From: Haloplanus ruber
GTDB lineage: Archaea > Halobacteriota > Halobacteria > Halobacteriales > Haloferacaceae
Length of the DNA: 64,000 nucleotides
Reading direction: 5' to 3'
Assembly: GCF_024494725.1 (NCBI RefSeq)
Contig: NZ_JANHDK010000002.1
Location: forward strand, 62,001-126,000
This document shows positions 8,274 to 17,513 of the stretch, in pieces. Both the position numbers and the translations under genes were made by a program. The notes beneath the pieces were generated by a model. That model was not told the origin of the DNA, did no database searches, and saw only the letters and a list, made by a program, of their open reading frames with translations. Every line of letters begins with the position of its first letter. Positions within the stretch are counted from its first letter, which is position 1.

Positions 8274-9968
8274 TTACATCGCGCCGCCCATGCCACCCAT
8301 GCCGCCCATGCCGCCCATGCCGCCGCCCATGCCGCCGCCCATGCCGCCGGGGCCGCCCTCGTCGCCGCCGTCGTCGCTGCCGCCACCCTTGAGGTCGCCG
8401 GCCGCGATGACGTCGTCAATGCGCAGGATCATGACGGCCGCCTCGGTGGCGGACTCGATGGCCTGGGTCTTGACGCGGAGGGGTTCGACGACGCCTTCCT
8501 CCTCCATGTCGATGATGTCGCCCGTGTAGGCGTCTAGGCCGGCCGAGAGGTCGCCAGCGTCGTGCTGGGCGCGCAGGTCGACCAGCGAGTCGATGGGGTC
8601 GAGACCCGCGTTCTCGGCGAGCGTGCGCGGGATGACATCGAGCGCCTCGGCGAAGGCTTCGACGGCGAGCTGTTCGCGCCCACCGACGGAGTCAGCGTGG
8701 TCGCGCAGGCCGAGAGCGAGTTCCGCCTCGGGCGCACCGCCGCCGGGGAGAACCTTCCCGTCTTCGAGGGTCGTCCGCACGACGCCGAGCGAGTCCTCGA
8801 CGGCGCGTTCGACTTCGTCGACGACGTGTTCGGTCCCACCGCGGAGGACGAGCGTCACGGACTTCGCGTCGGGCGTGTCCTCGACGAAGATGCGCTCGTC
8901 GCCGCCGATGTCCTTCTGGGCGACCGAGCCGGCGACACCGAGGTCGTCCTCGGTCAGATCGTCGACGGAGCCGACGACCGTGGCGCCGGTCGAGCGGGCG
9001 AGCCGCGAGAGGTCGCTGTCCTTCGCACGGCGGACGGCGAGGATGCCCTCCTGTGCGAGGTAGTGCTGAGCCATGTCGTCGATGCCGCTGCCGACGAAGA
9101 CGGCGTCGGCACCGATCTCGGTCAGGTGGTCGACCATCTCGCGCAGCTGTTTTTCCTCCTGGTCGAGGAACTGCTGGAGCTGGTCGGGGTCGGTGACGTT
9201 GACCTCGGCGTCGATCTCGGTCTCTTTGACTTCGAGGTCGCCGTCGATCAGGGCGACGTTCGCGTCCTCGACCGCGTAGGGCATGCTGTCGCTGACGCGT
9301 TCCTTGTCGACGATGACGCCCTCGATGAGCTCGGAGTTGCCGATAGCGCCGCCGACGACCTTCTCGATGGAGACGTTGTCGGTGTCGACGTTACCGTCGT
9401 CGTCGCGCACGGCGAGGACGGCGTCGACCAGCAGGTCTGCGAGCTGATCCTTGGCGCTCTCGGCGCCCTTACCCGTCATCGCCGTGGCGGCGATCTTGAC
9501 GAGCGTCTCGCGGTCGTCAGCCGAGACGTCGATGGCGTTCTCTTCGAGGATCTCCTTTGCCTTCTCCGCGGCCTGACGGTACCCCTGTGCCAGGGTCGTC
9601 GGGTGGATGTCCTGGTCGATGAGTTCCTCGGCCTCGTCGAGGAGTTCGCCCGCGATGACGACTGCCGTCGTGGTGCCGTCGCCAACCTCGTCCTCCTGGG
9701 TCTCGGACACCTCAACGATCATGTTCGCCGCGGGGTGGTCGATGTCCATCTCCTTCAGGATCGTGACGCCGTCGTTCGTGACGACGACGCTCCCGCCGGA
9801 GTCGACCAGCATCTTGTCCATGCCTTTCGGACCGAGTGTGGTCCGTACGGCCTCCGCGACGGCCTTGCCGGCCGTGATGTTCATCGACTGGGCGTCCTTG
9901 CCCTGGGTTCGCTGGGAGTCCTCGCCGAGAATGATCATCGGCTGGCCCTGCTGCATTCGCTGAGACAT
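8274..9968 (-). CDS. Thermosome subunit (group II chaperonin)
   Basis: A 564-residue ATP-dependent chaperonin subunit forming double-ring complexes for protein folding. Signatures include [26 protein letters not shown] and the ATPase motif [10 protein letters not shown] near residue 90. The C-terminus is the typical haloarchaeal tail of repeated GGM units ([14 protein letters not shown]...GAM). The ATG at 9968 ([11 protein letters not shown]) is preferred to the in-frame TTG six bases earlier because a strong TATA element lies about 30 bp upstream. Haloarchaea usually have two or three paralogues; which one this is cannot be told. Confidence 0.96.
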   Translation of the reverse strand: MSQRMQQGQPMIILGEDSQRTQGKDAQSMNITAGKAVAEAVRTTLGPKGMDKMLVDSGGSVVVTNDGVTILKEMDIDHPAANMIVEVSETQEDEVGDGTTTAVVIAGELLDEAEELIDQDIHPTTLAQGYRQAAEKAKEILEENAIDVSADDRETLVKIAATAMTGKGAESAKDQLADLLVDAVLAVRDDDGNVDTDNVSIEKVVGGAIGNSELIEGVIVDKERVSDSMPYAVEDANVALIDGDLEVKETEIDAEVNVTDPDQLQQFLDQEEKQLREMVDHLTEIGADAVFVGSGIDDMAQHYLAQEGILAVRRAKDSDLSRLARSTGATVVGSVDDLTEDDLGVAGSVAQKDIGGDERIFVEDTPDAKSVTLVLRGGTEHVVDEVERAVEDSLGVVRTTLEDGKVLPGGGAPEAELALGLRDHADSVGGREQLAVEAFAEALDVIPRTLAENAGLDPIDSLVDLRAQHDAGDLSAGLDAYTGDIIDMEEEGVVEPLRVKTQAIESATEAAVMILRIDDVIAAGDLKGGGSDDGGDEGGPGGMGGGMGGGMGGMGGMGGMGGAM

Positions 9969-9994
9969 AATCAACCTTTGATTGATTGTGATTC

Positions 9995-10003
9995 TATAAA
10001 AAC
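9995..10003 (-). promoter_or_regulatory. TATA box of the thermosome gene
   Basis: On the minus strand GTTTTTATA, centred about 31 bp before the ATG, predicts a 3-6 nt leader. The whole 9969-10015 stretch is unusually A/T-rich for this genome, including two ATCAATC-like repeats between TATA and ATG, as expected for a strong, heat-inducible promoter (inference). Confidence 0.7.
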
Positions 10004-10133
10004 CTTTTGATACTGCGTATGGTACGTCGTGCCGCAGTCAGGTGATTAGCGGTCACGAGAGTGTCTGTCACACCGGGGGAATATCGTCACTCGGTACCGT
10101 GGCTCAGCGGAAGAAGTGACGGCGTGAGAACGG

Positions 10134-10664
10134 TTACAGTTCGACGCCGTGGGTGAGTTCGTTGTGCTTGCGTTCGAGGAAGCCGTAGACGGCGCCGTGG
10201 GGCGCCCCGTCGAGAATCATCTCGGCGGCCCGGCGGACAGCCTGGACCTCCTCGGGTTGGCCGATGATCCCGAGCGTGGTGCCGTAGATGACCACCTCGG
10301 CGCCAGTGAGTTCCTCCATCAGTTCCCGGGTGCGACCGTTCTCGCCGATGAGTCGTCCCTTCTGTCGCTGGAGGTCGTTCTTGTTGCGGGTGGCGTCCTC
10401 GATGTCGATCAACTCGAACATCCGCATCTCGTCGTCGAGGAGGGAGAGGGCCGCGTCCGGCTTGAACCCGCGCCCGATGGCGCGGACGATGTCGGGAGCG
10501 ACCATCGCCGTGACGGGGTCACCGGTGGCGTCGATGGCGACGCTCCCGCTCTCGGAGTCGATGTCGAGGCGAACCTCCGCGCGCCGCTCGATCTCGCGCA
10601 TGGTCTCGCCACCCTCGCCGATGAGGACGCCGAGGCGGTCCTGCGGAACCTTCACGTGCTGCAT
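10134..10664 (-). CDS. KH-domain rRNA-processing protein (archaeal Dim2/Pno1-like)
   Basis: A 176-residue protein with two KH RNA-binding domains. The GxxG loops are visible as GVLIGEGGETM near residue 15 and GRLIGENGRTRE near residue 108. Archaeal Dim2/Pno1 proteins bind the 3' region of 16S rRNA during small-subunit maturation (established for the family). It is the third gene of the minus-strand series aIF1A-Rio1-Dim2, all acting on the 30S subunit, which supports the assignment. Spacing from Rio1 is 46 bp. Confidence 0.9.
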   Translation of the reverse strand: MQHVKVPQDRLGVLIGEGGETMREIERRAEVRLDIDSESGSVAIDATGDPVTAMVAPDIVRAIGRGFKPDAALSLLDDEMRMFELIDIEDATRNKNDLQRQKGRLIGENGRTRELMEELTGAEVVIYGTTLGIIGQPEEVQAVRRAAEMILDGAPHGAVYGFLERKHNELTHGVEL

Positions 10665-10710
10665 ACCGCAGGATACCGGTCGGAGCGGGTTAAGCGTTCT
10701 CGCTCGGGTA

Positions 10711-11574
10711 TCACGGCTCCGCCGCCGTCACGAACGAACGCAGGTCGGCCGGGTCGACGTCGATTCCTTGACGCGTGAAAAAGGACGCGACGTTCCGGCA
10801 GTCCCGGTCGAGGAAGTCGTCGGCGTTCGGGTGGTGGACCGTCACCGCCTGTCCCAGGTCGATGACGACCAGTTCCCCGTCGTGGATGATCAGGTTGTAC
10901 TCCGAGAGGTCGCCGTGGACGAGACCGGCGCCGTGGAGCCGTCGCATATACTCTCGCACCACCTCGAAGGCCGTCTCGGGGTTCTCGACGGTCACCTCCG
11001 CGAGTCGCCGGGCGCGCTCCTCGACCAACCCGACCAGTTCCATCACCAAGACGTTCCGCTCGACGGCGATGGGTTCGGGCACCCGGACGCCCGCGGCCCG
11101 CGCCCGTCGGAGGTTGGCGAACTCCTTTTTCGTCCACGCGAGGACGACTTTCTTCTTATCGGAGCCGATCCCCTCGAATCGCGGGTCGCCCTCGAGGTAC
11201 GCCCGCATCTGCTGGAAGTTCGAGGCGTTGATACGATAGATCTTCACCGCCACGTCGCGGTCGTCGGCACCCAGCGCCTCGTAGACGTTCGCTTCCTTTC
11301 CCGTCGAGATGGGGCCGCCAAAGGCGTCGATGTAGCCGTCTTGGACGAGCTTGTAGATTGCCGCGAAGGTGGCGTCGTCGAACACCGACTGAGCGACCTT
11401 GAACTGGTCGGCGTCTTTCAGGCGCTTGCGGAATTCGGCGAACTCGCGGTCCCGCTTTCTGGCGATGCGGTCCGCGTCGGTATCGGACACGTCGATCTCT
11501 TCCCACTCGTCGCCGAAGTCGTCGCCTTCGCCCTCCTCGGGGTCGAGCAGGCCGTACTCCTCGCGGTCACTCAT
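10711..11574 (-). CDS. rio1: Serine protein kinase Rio1
   Basis: A 287-residue atypical kinase of the RIO family, required for late 40S/30S subunit maturation. The nucleotide loop reads STGKEANVYEALG, the catalytic loop LVHGDLSEYNLIIHD, and the metal-binding segment LVVIDLGQAV, all in the expected order. An acidic N-terminal region (about 40 residues) precedes the domain. It lies between aIF1A and the Dim2-like KH protein, a block conserved in many archaea. Confidence 0.93.
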   Translation of the reverse strand: MSDREEYGLLDPEEGEGDDFGDEWEEIDVSDTDADRIARKRDREFAEFRKRLKDADQFKVAQSVFDDATFAAIYKLVQDGYIDAFGGPISTGKEANVYEALGADDRDVAVKIYRINASNFQQMRAYLEGDPRFEGIGSDKKKVVLAWTKKEFANLRRARAAGVRVPEPIAVERNVLVMELVGLVEERARRLAEVTVENPETAFEVVREYMRRLHGAGLVHGDLSEYNLIIHDGELVVIDLGQAVTVHHPNADDFLDRDCRNVASFFTRQGIDVDPADLRSFVTAAEP

Positions 11575-11613
11575 TCACTCTCGTTACGTCGTCACGCCTC
11601 AAAAGTCCCGTCG

Positions 11614-11904
11614 CTACTCGATGTGCCCTTCGCGCCGCAACTGGTCCGCCTCCGACTTCTCGTATCGCCACGAGATGTCGGCTTTCTCGTCTTGCCAGTC
11701 CCACGGTTCGACGAGCACCACGTCGTCTTCCCGGATCCAGATGCGTTTTTGCATCCGGCCGGGAATGCGGGCGGTGCGTTCTTGCCCGTCCGCACACCGT
11801 ACCTGTACCCGGTTGGCTCCGAGCATGTCCGTTACGACGGCGAACACCTCGTCGTCGTCGGGCATTCGAAGGTCCGTGCGCCCGCCGTTTTCGTTCTCGC
11901 TCAT
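11614..11904 (-). CDS. eif1A: Translation initiation factor aIF1A
   Basis: A 96-residue OB-fold factor that binds the A-site of the small subunit during initiation. Recognisable segments: [40 protein letters not shown], and [15 protein letters not shown]. Length and order are normal. It is the first of three genes (aIF1A, Rio1, Dim2-like) reading leftwards with gaps of about 40 bp. Confidence 0.96.
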   Translation of the reverse strand: MSENENGGRTDLRMPDDDEVFAVVTDMLGANRVQVRCADGQERTARIPGRMQKRIWIREDDVVLVEPWDWQDEKADISWRYEKSEADQLRREGHIE

Positions 11905-11961
11905 GGCCGGGCGTTCGCGGTCGCGAGTTTTAAAACCGCCGACGTATCGTCGCGCCCGCCC

Positions 11962-12963
11962 TCAGGCGTCGGATATCGCGTCCCGCAGTTTCGCCCGCCC
12001 GGGCGCGATGAGTTCGTCGAGATACGTCGCCAGCGCCCCCTTCGCGTCGGCCGGATGCAACGCGCCAGCGTCCAGATCAGCCGCCAGCGACTCGTAGTCT
12101 GTGTAGGTCAGGTCGCCACCGTACTCGTCCGGCCGTTCGACCACGACCGTATCGTACCGCGGGAAGACGTGGTATTCGAAGATCTGAAGCACGGGATTCT
12201 CGCGTTCGCGGCCCTCGTCGTCCGGGTCGGGGTCCCGGGTCGGCGGGCAGAAGGCGTCGTTGACTTTCCGCTCGATGTCGGCCGTCGAATCCTCCATCGA
12301 GATGGAGACGCCCTCGCTGGCGGACATCTTTCCAACGCCCGTATCGAGGTCGGCGATCAACGGCGTGTGGAGGCAGGTCGGCGACGCTTCGCCGATCCCC
12401 GGCAGGGTGTCGCGAGCGAGCATGTGGACCTTCCGCTGTTCCATCCCACCGACCGCGAGGTCGACATCGAGGTAGACGATGTCGAGCGCCTGCATCAGCG
12501 GGTAGACCGCCTGGGAGACCCGCACCGAGTCGCCGCTTTTGATCTCTGCCATCGCCCGCTCGGCCCGGGAGAGGGTCGTCTCCAGTTCCAGCGCGTGCAG
12601 GTCGAGGACGTACTCGCGGTCGAACTGGAACTCGGAGCCGTAGACGAACTCGGTGCGCTCCTCGTCAAGGCCGTACGCGAGAAACTGCGCTTTCATCCGC
12701 TCGGCCGTCTCCCTGATCTCCTCGAAGGTCCCCTTGTCGTTGAGATAGGCGTGGACGTCCGCGAGCAGGACCGTCACCTCGAAGCCAGCCTCCTGCAGGT
12801 CGATCAGCTTCGTCGCGGTGAGCATGTGGCCGATGTGCAGGACGCCCGACGGCTCGTAGCCGACGTACGCACGCTTGCCCTCAGGGTCCTCGGCCAGTTC
12901 CCGTCCCTCCGACTCGGTGACCACCTCGGTCGCGTTCCGGGTGATCCGCTCGTAGGCGTCCAT
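11962..12963 (-). CDS. tyrS: Tyrosyl-tRNA synthetase
   Basis: A 333-residue class I aminoacyl-tRNA synthetase of the archaeal/eukaryotic TyrRS type. It carries the HIGH motif as SGVLHIGHM, the segment YPLMQALDIVYLDVDLAVGG, and a KMSKS-like loop GKMSASEGVSISMED. It attaches tyrosine to tRNA-Tyr. The ATG at 12963 gives MDAYERITRNATEVV, the usual start; upstream in-frame residues look non-coding. It runs in the same direction as the aIF1A block, 57 bp before it. Confidence 0.95.
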   Translation of the reverse strand: MDAYERITRNATEVVTESEGRELAEDPEGKRAYVGYEPSGVLHIGHMLTATKLIDLQEAGFEVTVLLADVHAYLNDKGTFEEIRETAERMKAQFLAYGLDEERTEFVYGSEFQFDREYVLDLHALELETTLSRAERAMAEIKSGDSVRVSQAVYPLMQALDIVYLDVDLAVGGMEQRKVHMLARDTLPGIGEASPTCLHTPLIADLDTGVGKMSASEGVSISMEDSTADIERKVNDAFCPPTRDPDPDDEGRERENPVLQIFEYHVFPRYDTVVVERPDEYGGDLTYTDYESLAADLDAGALHPADAKGALATYLDELIAPGRAKLRDAISDA

Positions 12964-13000
12964 ACCGTATACCGCGGGAGCGGGAAAATATGACTTCCCC

Positions 13001-13615
13001 TTACGACCCGGGCAGGATGTCGCCGAGCGCCGCCCCGACACCCATCGGGACGAAGGCCACGACGACGTTGGCGAAGGCGAGTGTCGGCTCCGCCCAGTCG
13101 ACCCGCCCCCACCCCGTCAGCAGGACGAGCGCCATCGTAAACGAGACGCCGACGACCCCGGCCAGCCGGCGCGGGATCACCCCGAGGATGGGCCTGTGGA
13201 CGCGCACGTCTTGGAAGTCGGCGACGTAGATGATCCCGATGACGAGACCGACCCCGAACAGGATCGTCCCGCCGAGATAGAGGGGGCGGGCAACGAGGAA
13301 GTCACCGACTTCTTGGGTGCCACCCTCGACGGCCATCGGGACGCCGAACAGGAAGCTTCCGAGAACCGCCTCCGCGAGGTCGCCGCGGTCGTAGCCCCGG
13401 ATCACGCGGCCAAACGGAGTCGTCGCGGTACTCGCACTCGCCGCCATCGCCACACGCATGGTTTCGTGGACCTGTCTGCGGCCAGCCGGCGTGTCGACGA
13501 TGTCCGCCAGTTCCTCGAGTTCGTCGAAGAGGTCACCCATGTCGGGCGGGTCCTCGTCCCGCTCCCCGTCGCCCTCGTCGGGCCGAGGCGTTGCCCCGGA
13601 CGCGTCCTCGCTCAT
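13001..13615 (-). CDS. DUF2391 family integral membrane protein
   Basis: A 204-residue protein. The first 60 or so residues are acidic and cytosolic, containing MGDLFDELEELADIVDTPAGR. Then follow about four or five hydrophobic segments (GTILFGVGLVIGIIYVADF, RLAGVVGVSFTMALVLLTG, LAFANVVVAFVPMGVGAALG). The layout and the DRGDLAEAVLGSFLFGVPM motif fit DUF2391 membrane proteins of haloarchaea, whose function is unknown. ATG at 13615 is favoured; an in-frame start five codons earlier is possible. Confidence 0.78.
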   Translation of the reverse strand: MSEDASGATPRPDEGDGERDEDPPDMGDLFDELEELADIVDTPAGRRQVHETMRVAMAASASTATTPFGRVIRGYDRGDLAEAVLGSFLFGVPMAVEGGTQEVGDFLVARPLYLGGTILFGVGLVIGIIYVADFQDVRVHRPILGVIPRRLAGVVGVSFTMALVLLTGWGRVDWAEPTLAFANVVVAFVPMGVGAALGDILPGS

Positions 13616-13744
13616 ACCCGCAGGTCTCACCCGAGACCCAAAGCCGTAGGGGGCCGGTGGCTCCTACGGGGTATCGTGAGTCAGCACCGGTGGGTCGCCG
13701 AGACGGTCCGGTGAACCACCACTACCCAGTTACCGTAGGCCGGA

Positions 13745-15712
13745 TCAGTCGCCACTCTCGGCCCGGTGTTCGCTGATGATCTGGTCGACCATCTCCGATT
13801 TCTGCTCCTTGGACCGTTCCTCGGCGCGGCGTTCCCAGTCCTCGATTGCGGCCGCAACCTCGCTCTCGCGAGCGACCGCGAGTTCGTCTACCTCTTGGAC
13901 GGTCACGTCGGCGGCGGGTGCGACGGGGACCTCGGCCTCGAACAGCACCTCGTCGGCGGCATTCGAGAGGTTCCCGGACCGGAGGACGAGGCGCGGCTCC
14001 GTCGCCGCCAGACGCTCGGCGGTCGACCGGCCGGCGCCACTGGCGTCCCGGAGATAGATCACATCGCCCGCAGCCAGCCCGAAGGCTGTGTCGGCGTCGT
14101 CGATGGCGTCCCGGGTGAACTGCTCGATCATCTTCACGGGGACGAGGTCGCGGCCCGCCGACACGTCGGCAAAGTCGGAGTGATCGAGCTTCCAGAGGGT
14201 TTTCAGCCGCTCTAACTTCGATTCGAGTTCGTCCGCGCGCTCGCGCTCTTGGTCGCGGTCGCGCTCCAGTCGCTCGGTTTCGCGCTCCAGCCGGTTGATC
14301 TCGCGGCGCTCGCGCACCTCGCGGCGCTCCTCGCGGCGAGCCTCCGAGAGCTCTTCCTCGAACTCCGCGATTCGCTCGTCTTTCTCTTCGAGGCGGCCGC
14401 GGAGGTCGTCGACGGTGTCCTCCAGCCGGTCGACCTGTCGTTCGAGACGCTTGATGCGTCGCTCCTCCGGCGTGAGTTCCCGCGGTTCGTGGGTCGACTC
14501 GGCCTCCTCGTCGCCGTCGTCGTCGGACAGTTCGTGGAGCGCCGCCTCGACGGATTCCTCGCCGGCGACGACGCGTTCGAGCACCTCACCACGGTCGAAC
14601 TGCGGGGGCACCTTCCGGGTGATCCGCTCGAACTGGTCCGCGTAGCCGTCGAAGGCAAAGAGCGCGGCAGCCATCGCGTCGCGTTCGTGGTCGTTGTCGT
14701 AGGTGTGCTCGCGAGTGCGGTGAAGTTTCTCGTCGACCGGAAGGTCGGCGTCGGGGACCCAACCCGCCGCGTCGAAGCTTCGGCGGAACTTCTCGACGGT
14801 TTCGGGCATCGGCTCGACGTCGGCGGCGACGACGACCGGCCGCCCGCGGTCGACGAGCCACTCGATGACGTCCGCGGTGTCCGCGGTGCGCGTCGAGAGC
14901 ACGTCGAGCACCTCGCCGTCCAGCGAGACGACAGCCGCGGCGGTGGTCGTCCCGGGGTCAACCCCGACGAGGACGCGGTCCCGCCGTTTCACCAGCGGTT
15001 CGAACTCGATGCCGTCGCGGCGCTCCCGCTCGATTTCGACGCGCGTGTCGCCGGCGCGGGACTTGCCCACCGGGAGGTCGTCGGGCGCCGCCTCGACGGT
15101 GAAGGTGGCGTTGGCGTAGCCGCCGTACTTCTCGGTTATCTCGCGCTCGTAGTCGAGATTCGCCTCGTCGAGCGCGTCGGCCACCTCGCGGGCGCGTTTC
15201 TTGACGTTTCCGTGGATCCGCCGGGTGTAGCGATCCTGACTCCACCCGCCCGATCCAGTCGACCGCCCACGGGATACCTTCACCGTCGTCGTGTCGGCGA
15301 AGGCAGTTACCTCGTGGCCGACATTGGCGGCGGCGAGGCGGGCCGCGGCCTCCGCCTCCGCCATCGGCTTCTTGCCGTAGGGGACGCCGTGACGCGAGGC
15401 GACCCGGGAGAGGGGTTCCGGCCGCTCGGCGCCGGTCACCTGGACCAGTCGCGTCCCCCCGGGAAGCCACCGGAGAAAGCGCACGAGGTCGTCGTGATCG
15501 GTCGCGAGTTCGTAGACGTTGTCGGTGGCGACGATAGTCGGCTCCTCACGCTCGATCAGGCGTCGGAGCTTGCGGAAGGACACGACGTCCCGGTCGAGGT
15601 TCTCACCGTCGTAGGCGACAACCGCGTAAGACGGGGCGTCCCCGCGGACGTCGCCGCTCTGTACGTCGACGCCGAACACTAGCGCGTCGAGCGCACTCGT
15701 CCGGGCGTTCAC
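13745..15712 (-). CDS. DUF460 protein: RNase H-like domains plus long coiled coil
   Basis: A 655-residue archaeal protein. The N-terminal part (ALVFGVDVQSGDVRGDAPSY) and the central part (RVLVGVDPGTTTAAAVVSLD, about residues 245-265) look like RNase H/RuvC-fold segments with conserved Asp residues. Residues about 420-520 are a highly charged coiled coil rich in Glu/Arg heptads, and a small basic C-terminal domain follows. The fold suggests a nucleic-acid enzyme, but no activity is established to my knowledge. The GTG at 15712 is chosen because the TATA element TATTTAT lies 27 bp upstream; a longer reading from GTG at 15748 would place that element inside the gene. Confidence 0.85.
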   Translation of the reverse strand: MNARTSALDALVFGVDVQSGDVRGDAPSYAVVAYDGENLDRDVVSFRKLRRLIEREEPTIVATDNVYELATDHDDLVRFLRWLPGGTRLVQVTGAERPEPLSRVASRHGVPYGKKPMAEAEAAARLAAANVGHEVTAFADTTTVKVSRGRSTGSGGWSQDRYTRRIHGNVKKRAREVADALDEANLDYEREITEKYGGYANATFTVEAAPDDLPVGKSRAGDTRVEIERERRDGIEFEPLVKRRDRVLVGVDPGTTTAAAVVSLDGEVLDVLSTRTADTADVIEWLVDRGRPVVVAADVEPMPETVEKFRRSFDAAGWVPDADLPVDEKLHRTREHTYDNDHERDAMAAALFAFDGYADQFERITRKVPPQFDRGEVLERVVAGEESVEAALHELSDDDGDEEAESTHEPRELTPEERRIKRLERQVDRLEDTVDDLRGRLEEKDERIAEFEEELSEARREERREVRERREINRLERETERLERDRDQERERADELESKLERLKTLWKLDHSDFADVSAGRDLVPVKMIEQFTRDAIDDADTAFGLAAGDVIYLRDASGAGRSTAERLAATEPRLVLRSGNLSNAADEVLFEAEVPVAPAADVTVQEVDELAVARESEVAAAIEDWERRAEERSKEQKSEMVDQIISEHRAESGD

Positions 15713-15735
15713 GACTCGCGGTAGGTGGGCGTTGG

Positions 15736-15742
15736 ATAAATA
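15736..15742 (-). promoter_or_regulatory. TATA box deciding the DUF460 start
   Basis: TATTTAT on the minus strand, centred 27 bp before the GTG at 15712. It implies a leaderless transcript and argues against the longer 5' extension. Confidence 0.6.
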
Positions 15743-15764
15743 CTCCACGCCGACAGCGGCCGGA

Positions 15765-16136
15765 CTACAGCGCCGCGACGACTAGCGCCGTCGCCACCGC
15801 GGCCAGGACGACGCTAATCACGCTGAGGCGAAGGGCGTAGCGGCGGTCACGCCGGCGGTGGCTCGGGTCGGTGACCGCACCGGTTCCGTCCTCGCCGGCG
15901 AAGTCGTACCGGCCGAGGAGCGCGAGGCGCACGCAGAACCCTTCGTAGGCCTGAATCCCCCACTCGAAGGCCACAGCGAAGGGAACGAACACGCCGACCA
16001 ACAGCAGTTTGGGGAGAGCGCCGACGAGATATGCGGCCACGACGGCGCTCGCGACCAACAGTCCAGCCGCGGAGAACACGGCTCGGCGGCGGCGCTGACG
16101 AGAACCGATGTTGCACTGGGCGGGTCGGTAGTCCAC
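15765..16136 (-). CDS. Small membrane protein of unknown function
   Basis: A 123-residue protein starting at a GTG (MDYRPAQCNIGSRQRRRRA). A basic N-terminus is followed by two hydrophobic helices (AAGLLVASAVVAAYLVG, LLLVGVFVPFAVAFEWG), a cytosolic loop, and a final C-terminal helix (VISVVLAAVATALVVAAL). It lies just upstream of the DUF460 gene in the same direction (52 bp from it). I recall similar small proteins in other haloarchaea but no named function. Confidence 0.65.
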   Translation of the reverse strand: MDYRPAQCNIGSRQRRRRAVFSAAGLLVASAVVAAYLVGALPKLLLVGVFVPFAVAFEWGIQAYEGFCVRLALLGRYDFAGEDGTGAVTDPSHRRRDRRYALRLSVISVVLAAVATALVVAAL

Positions 16137-16256
16137 GGTCGACCAACGTCCCGAGGTCAGTTGACGGTTTTCACTTCTGTCGAGGCGCCCAGGGGCCAGC
16201 GATCCGGGCGAGCCGTCCGTCGAAACCGACTTATCCGCGACCGCCGACCGCCCGGC

Positions 16257-16439
16257 ATGGTCGACCCGCAGGTCGTTCGCCTGACGACCCTCTGGTTCGT
16301 GGTACTGACGTTCGTCCGGACCGGTTCCGGCGGCGGCGGGCCGCTGATCAGGGTCATCGGATTCGTCGCCCTCCTGCTCGTGTACGCCCTCCCAGTGGCC
16401 ATCGTCGGCATCCTCGTGACCGGCGCGTCGGCGGACTGA
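16257..16439 (+). CDS. 60-residue membrane protein of unknown function
   Basis: Starts MVDPQVVRLTTLWFVVLTFV and has two hydrophobic segments separated by a Gly-rich turn (TGSGGGG), ending GILVTGASAD. A CTTATCC element about 24 bp upstream fits a leaderless promoter, which supports a real gene despite the small size. It converges with rnz, leaving 6 bp between the stop codons. Confidence 0.65.
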   Translation: MVDPQVVRLTTLWFVVLTFVRTGSGGGGPLIRVIGFVALLLVYALPVAIVGILVTGASAD

Positions 16440-16445
16440 GACTCC

Positions 16446-17369
16446 CTACTCGGGGTAGGGAACGTCGACGGTCTGGCCATCACTGGCGACGAAGCACTCG
16501 CCGTCGAAGGCGGCCGTCGCGTCCCGTTCGAGGCGCTCCCACGTGCCGGCGTATCGCGAGGAGACGTGCGTCAGCGCGAGGCGCTTGGCGCCGGCGCGGG
16601 CGGCCACCTCGGCGGCTTCGCGGGCGGTCGAGTGACCGGTTCGACGGGCCCGTTCGGCCTCGTCGGCCGCGAACGTCGCGTCGTGAACGAGGAGGTCGGC
16701 GTTCGCGGCCGTCTCGACGACGGCCTCAACGGGGCGGGTGTCGCCAGTGTACACCAGCCGCCGGCCGGGGCGGGGCGGGCCGACCACCTGTTCGGGGTCG
16801 ATCACGCGCCCGTCGTCGAGTTCGACCGACTCGCCCTCGTGGAGGCGGCCGAACTTCGGGCCGACCGGCACGCCGAGTTCCTCGGCTCGCTCCCGGTCGA
16901 AGCGCCCAGGGCGGTCGTCCTCGACCAGCGCGTACCCCATCGAGCGGGTGCGGTGTTCGGTTTCGACGGTGCGGACCTCGAACGACGCGGCGTCGTAGGC
17001 GACCGACCCCGGCGCGACTTCGTGGATACGAACGGGGTAGCCCGGGCGGTGGCCGCCGGCGTGGACCAAGCGCTCCATCTCGCCCCGGGCGCCCGGGGGG
17101 ACGTGAATCGCCAACGGGTCGGCGCGGTCGTTGAAGTCGAGTGACTGGATCAAGCCCGGAATCCCGAGGATGTGATCGCCGTGGAGGTGCGTGACGAAGA
17201 TGTGAGAGACGTCGAAGCCGGTGCCGAACCGCATCATCTGTCGCTGTGTTCCCTCGCCGCAGTCGAAGAGAAACCGCTCCCCCTCGCGGTTGACGAGGAC
17301 GGCACTCGGCGCCCGCTGTGTCGTCGGAACGGCCCCGCTGGTGCCGAGGAACGTCACGCGCATCGACAT
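16446..17369 (-). CDS. rnz: Ribonuclease Z (tRNA 3' endonuclease)
   Basis: A 307-residue metallo-beta-lactamase-fold nuclease that cuts tRNA precursors at the 3' end of the acceptor stem. It begins MSMRVTFLGTSGAVPTTQ and has the zinc motif THLHGDHILGIPG, later RLVYTGDTRP, LLVHDATF and ALTHVSSRY with further metal ligands. Length matches the short RNase Z form. The ATG at 17369 (MSM...) or 17363 could be used. It is divergent from the clamp-loader gene. Confidence 0.93.
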   Translation of the reverse strand: MSMRVTFLGTSGAVPTTQRAPSAVLVNREGERFLFDCGEGTQRQMMRFGTGFDVSHIFVTHLHGDHILGIPGLIQSLDFNDRADPLAIHVPPGARGEMERLVHAGGHRPGYPVRIHEVAPGSVAYDAASFEVRTVETEHRTRSMGYALVEDDRPGRFDRERAEELGVPVGPKFGRLHEGESVELDDGRVIDPEQVVGPPRPGRRLVYTGDTRPVEAVVETAANADLLVHDATFAADEAERARRTGHSTAREAAEVAARAGAKRLALTHVSSRYAGTWERLERDATAAFDGECFVASDGQTVDVPYPE

Positions 17370-17513
17370 ACGATCCGCTCCGAGCGGGGGCCGTAAACCC
17401 GTATCGGTGTCGGTAGCGCCCGCCATCACGTCGGCCGGGGTCGTAGTGTGCCCGAAGCCGACCCGGCCCCGAGACATAGGGATTCTTACCCGTCGGTCGA
17501 CTAGGAGGCGCCG

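Noticed and set aside
8285-8350. Repeated GCCGCCCAT units that look like a short tandem repeat
   Set aside because: They encode the Gly-Gly-Met tail of the thermosome subunit on the minus strand, not a CRISPR or structural repeat.
8562-10010. 482-codon plus-strand frame opposite the thermosome gene
   Set aside because: It is the antisense shadow of a highly conserved chaperonin; G/C-rich haloarchaeal genes routinely leave such open frames.
10288-12993. 901-codon plus-strand frame spanning 10.3-13.0 kb
   Set aside because: It runs antisense across four well-recognised genes (Dim2-like, Rio1, aIF1A, TyrS) and shows no protein features of its own.
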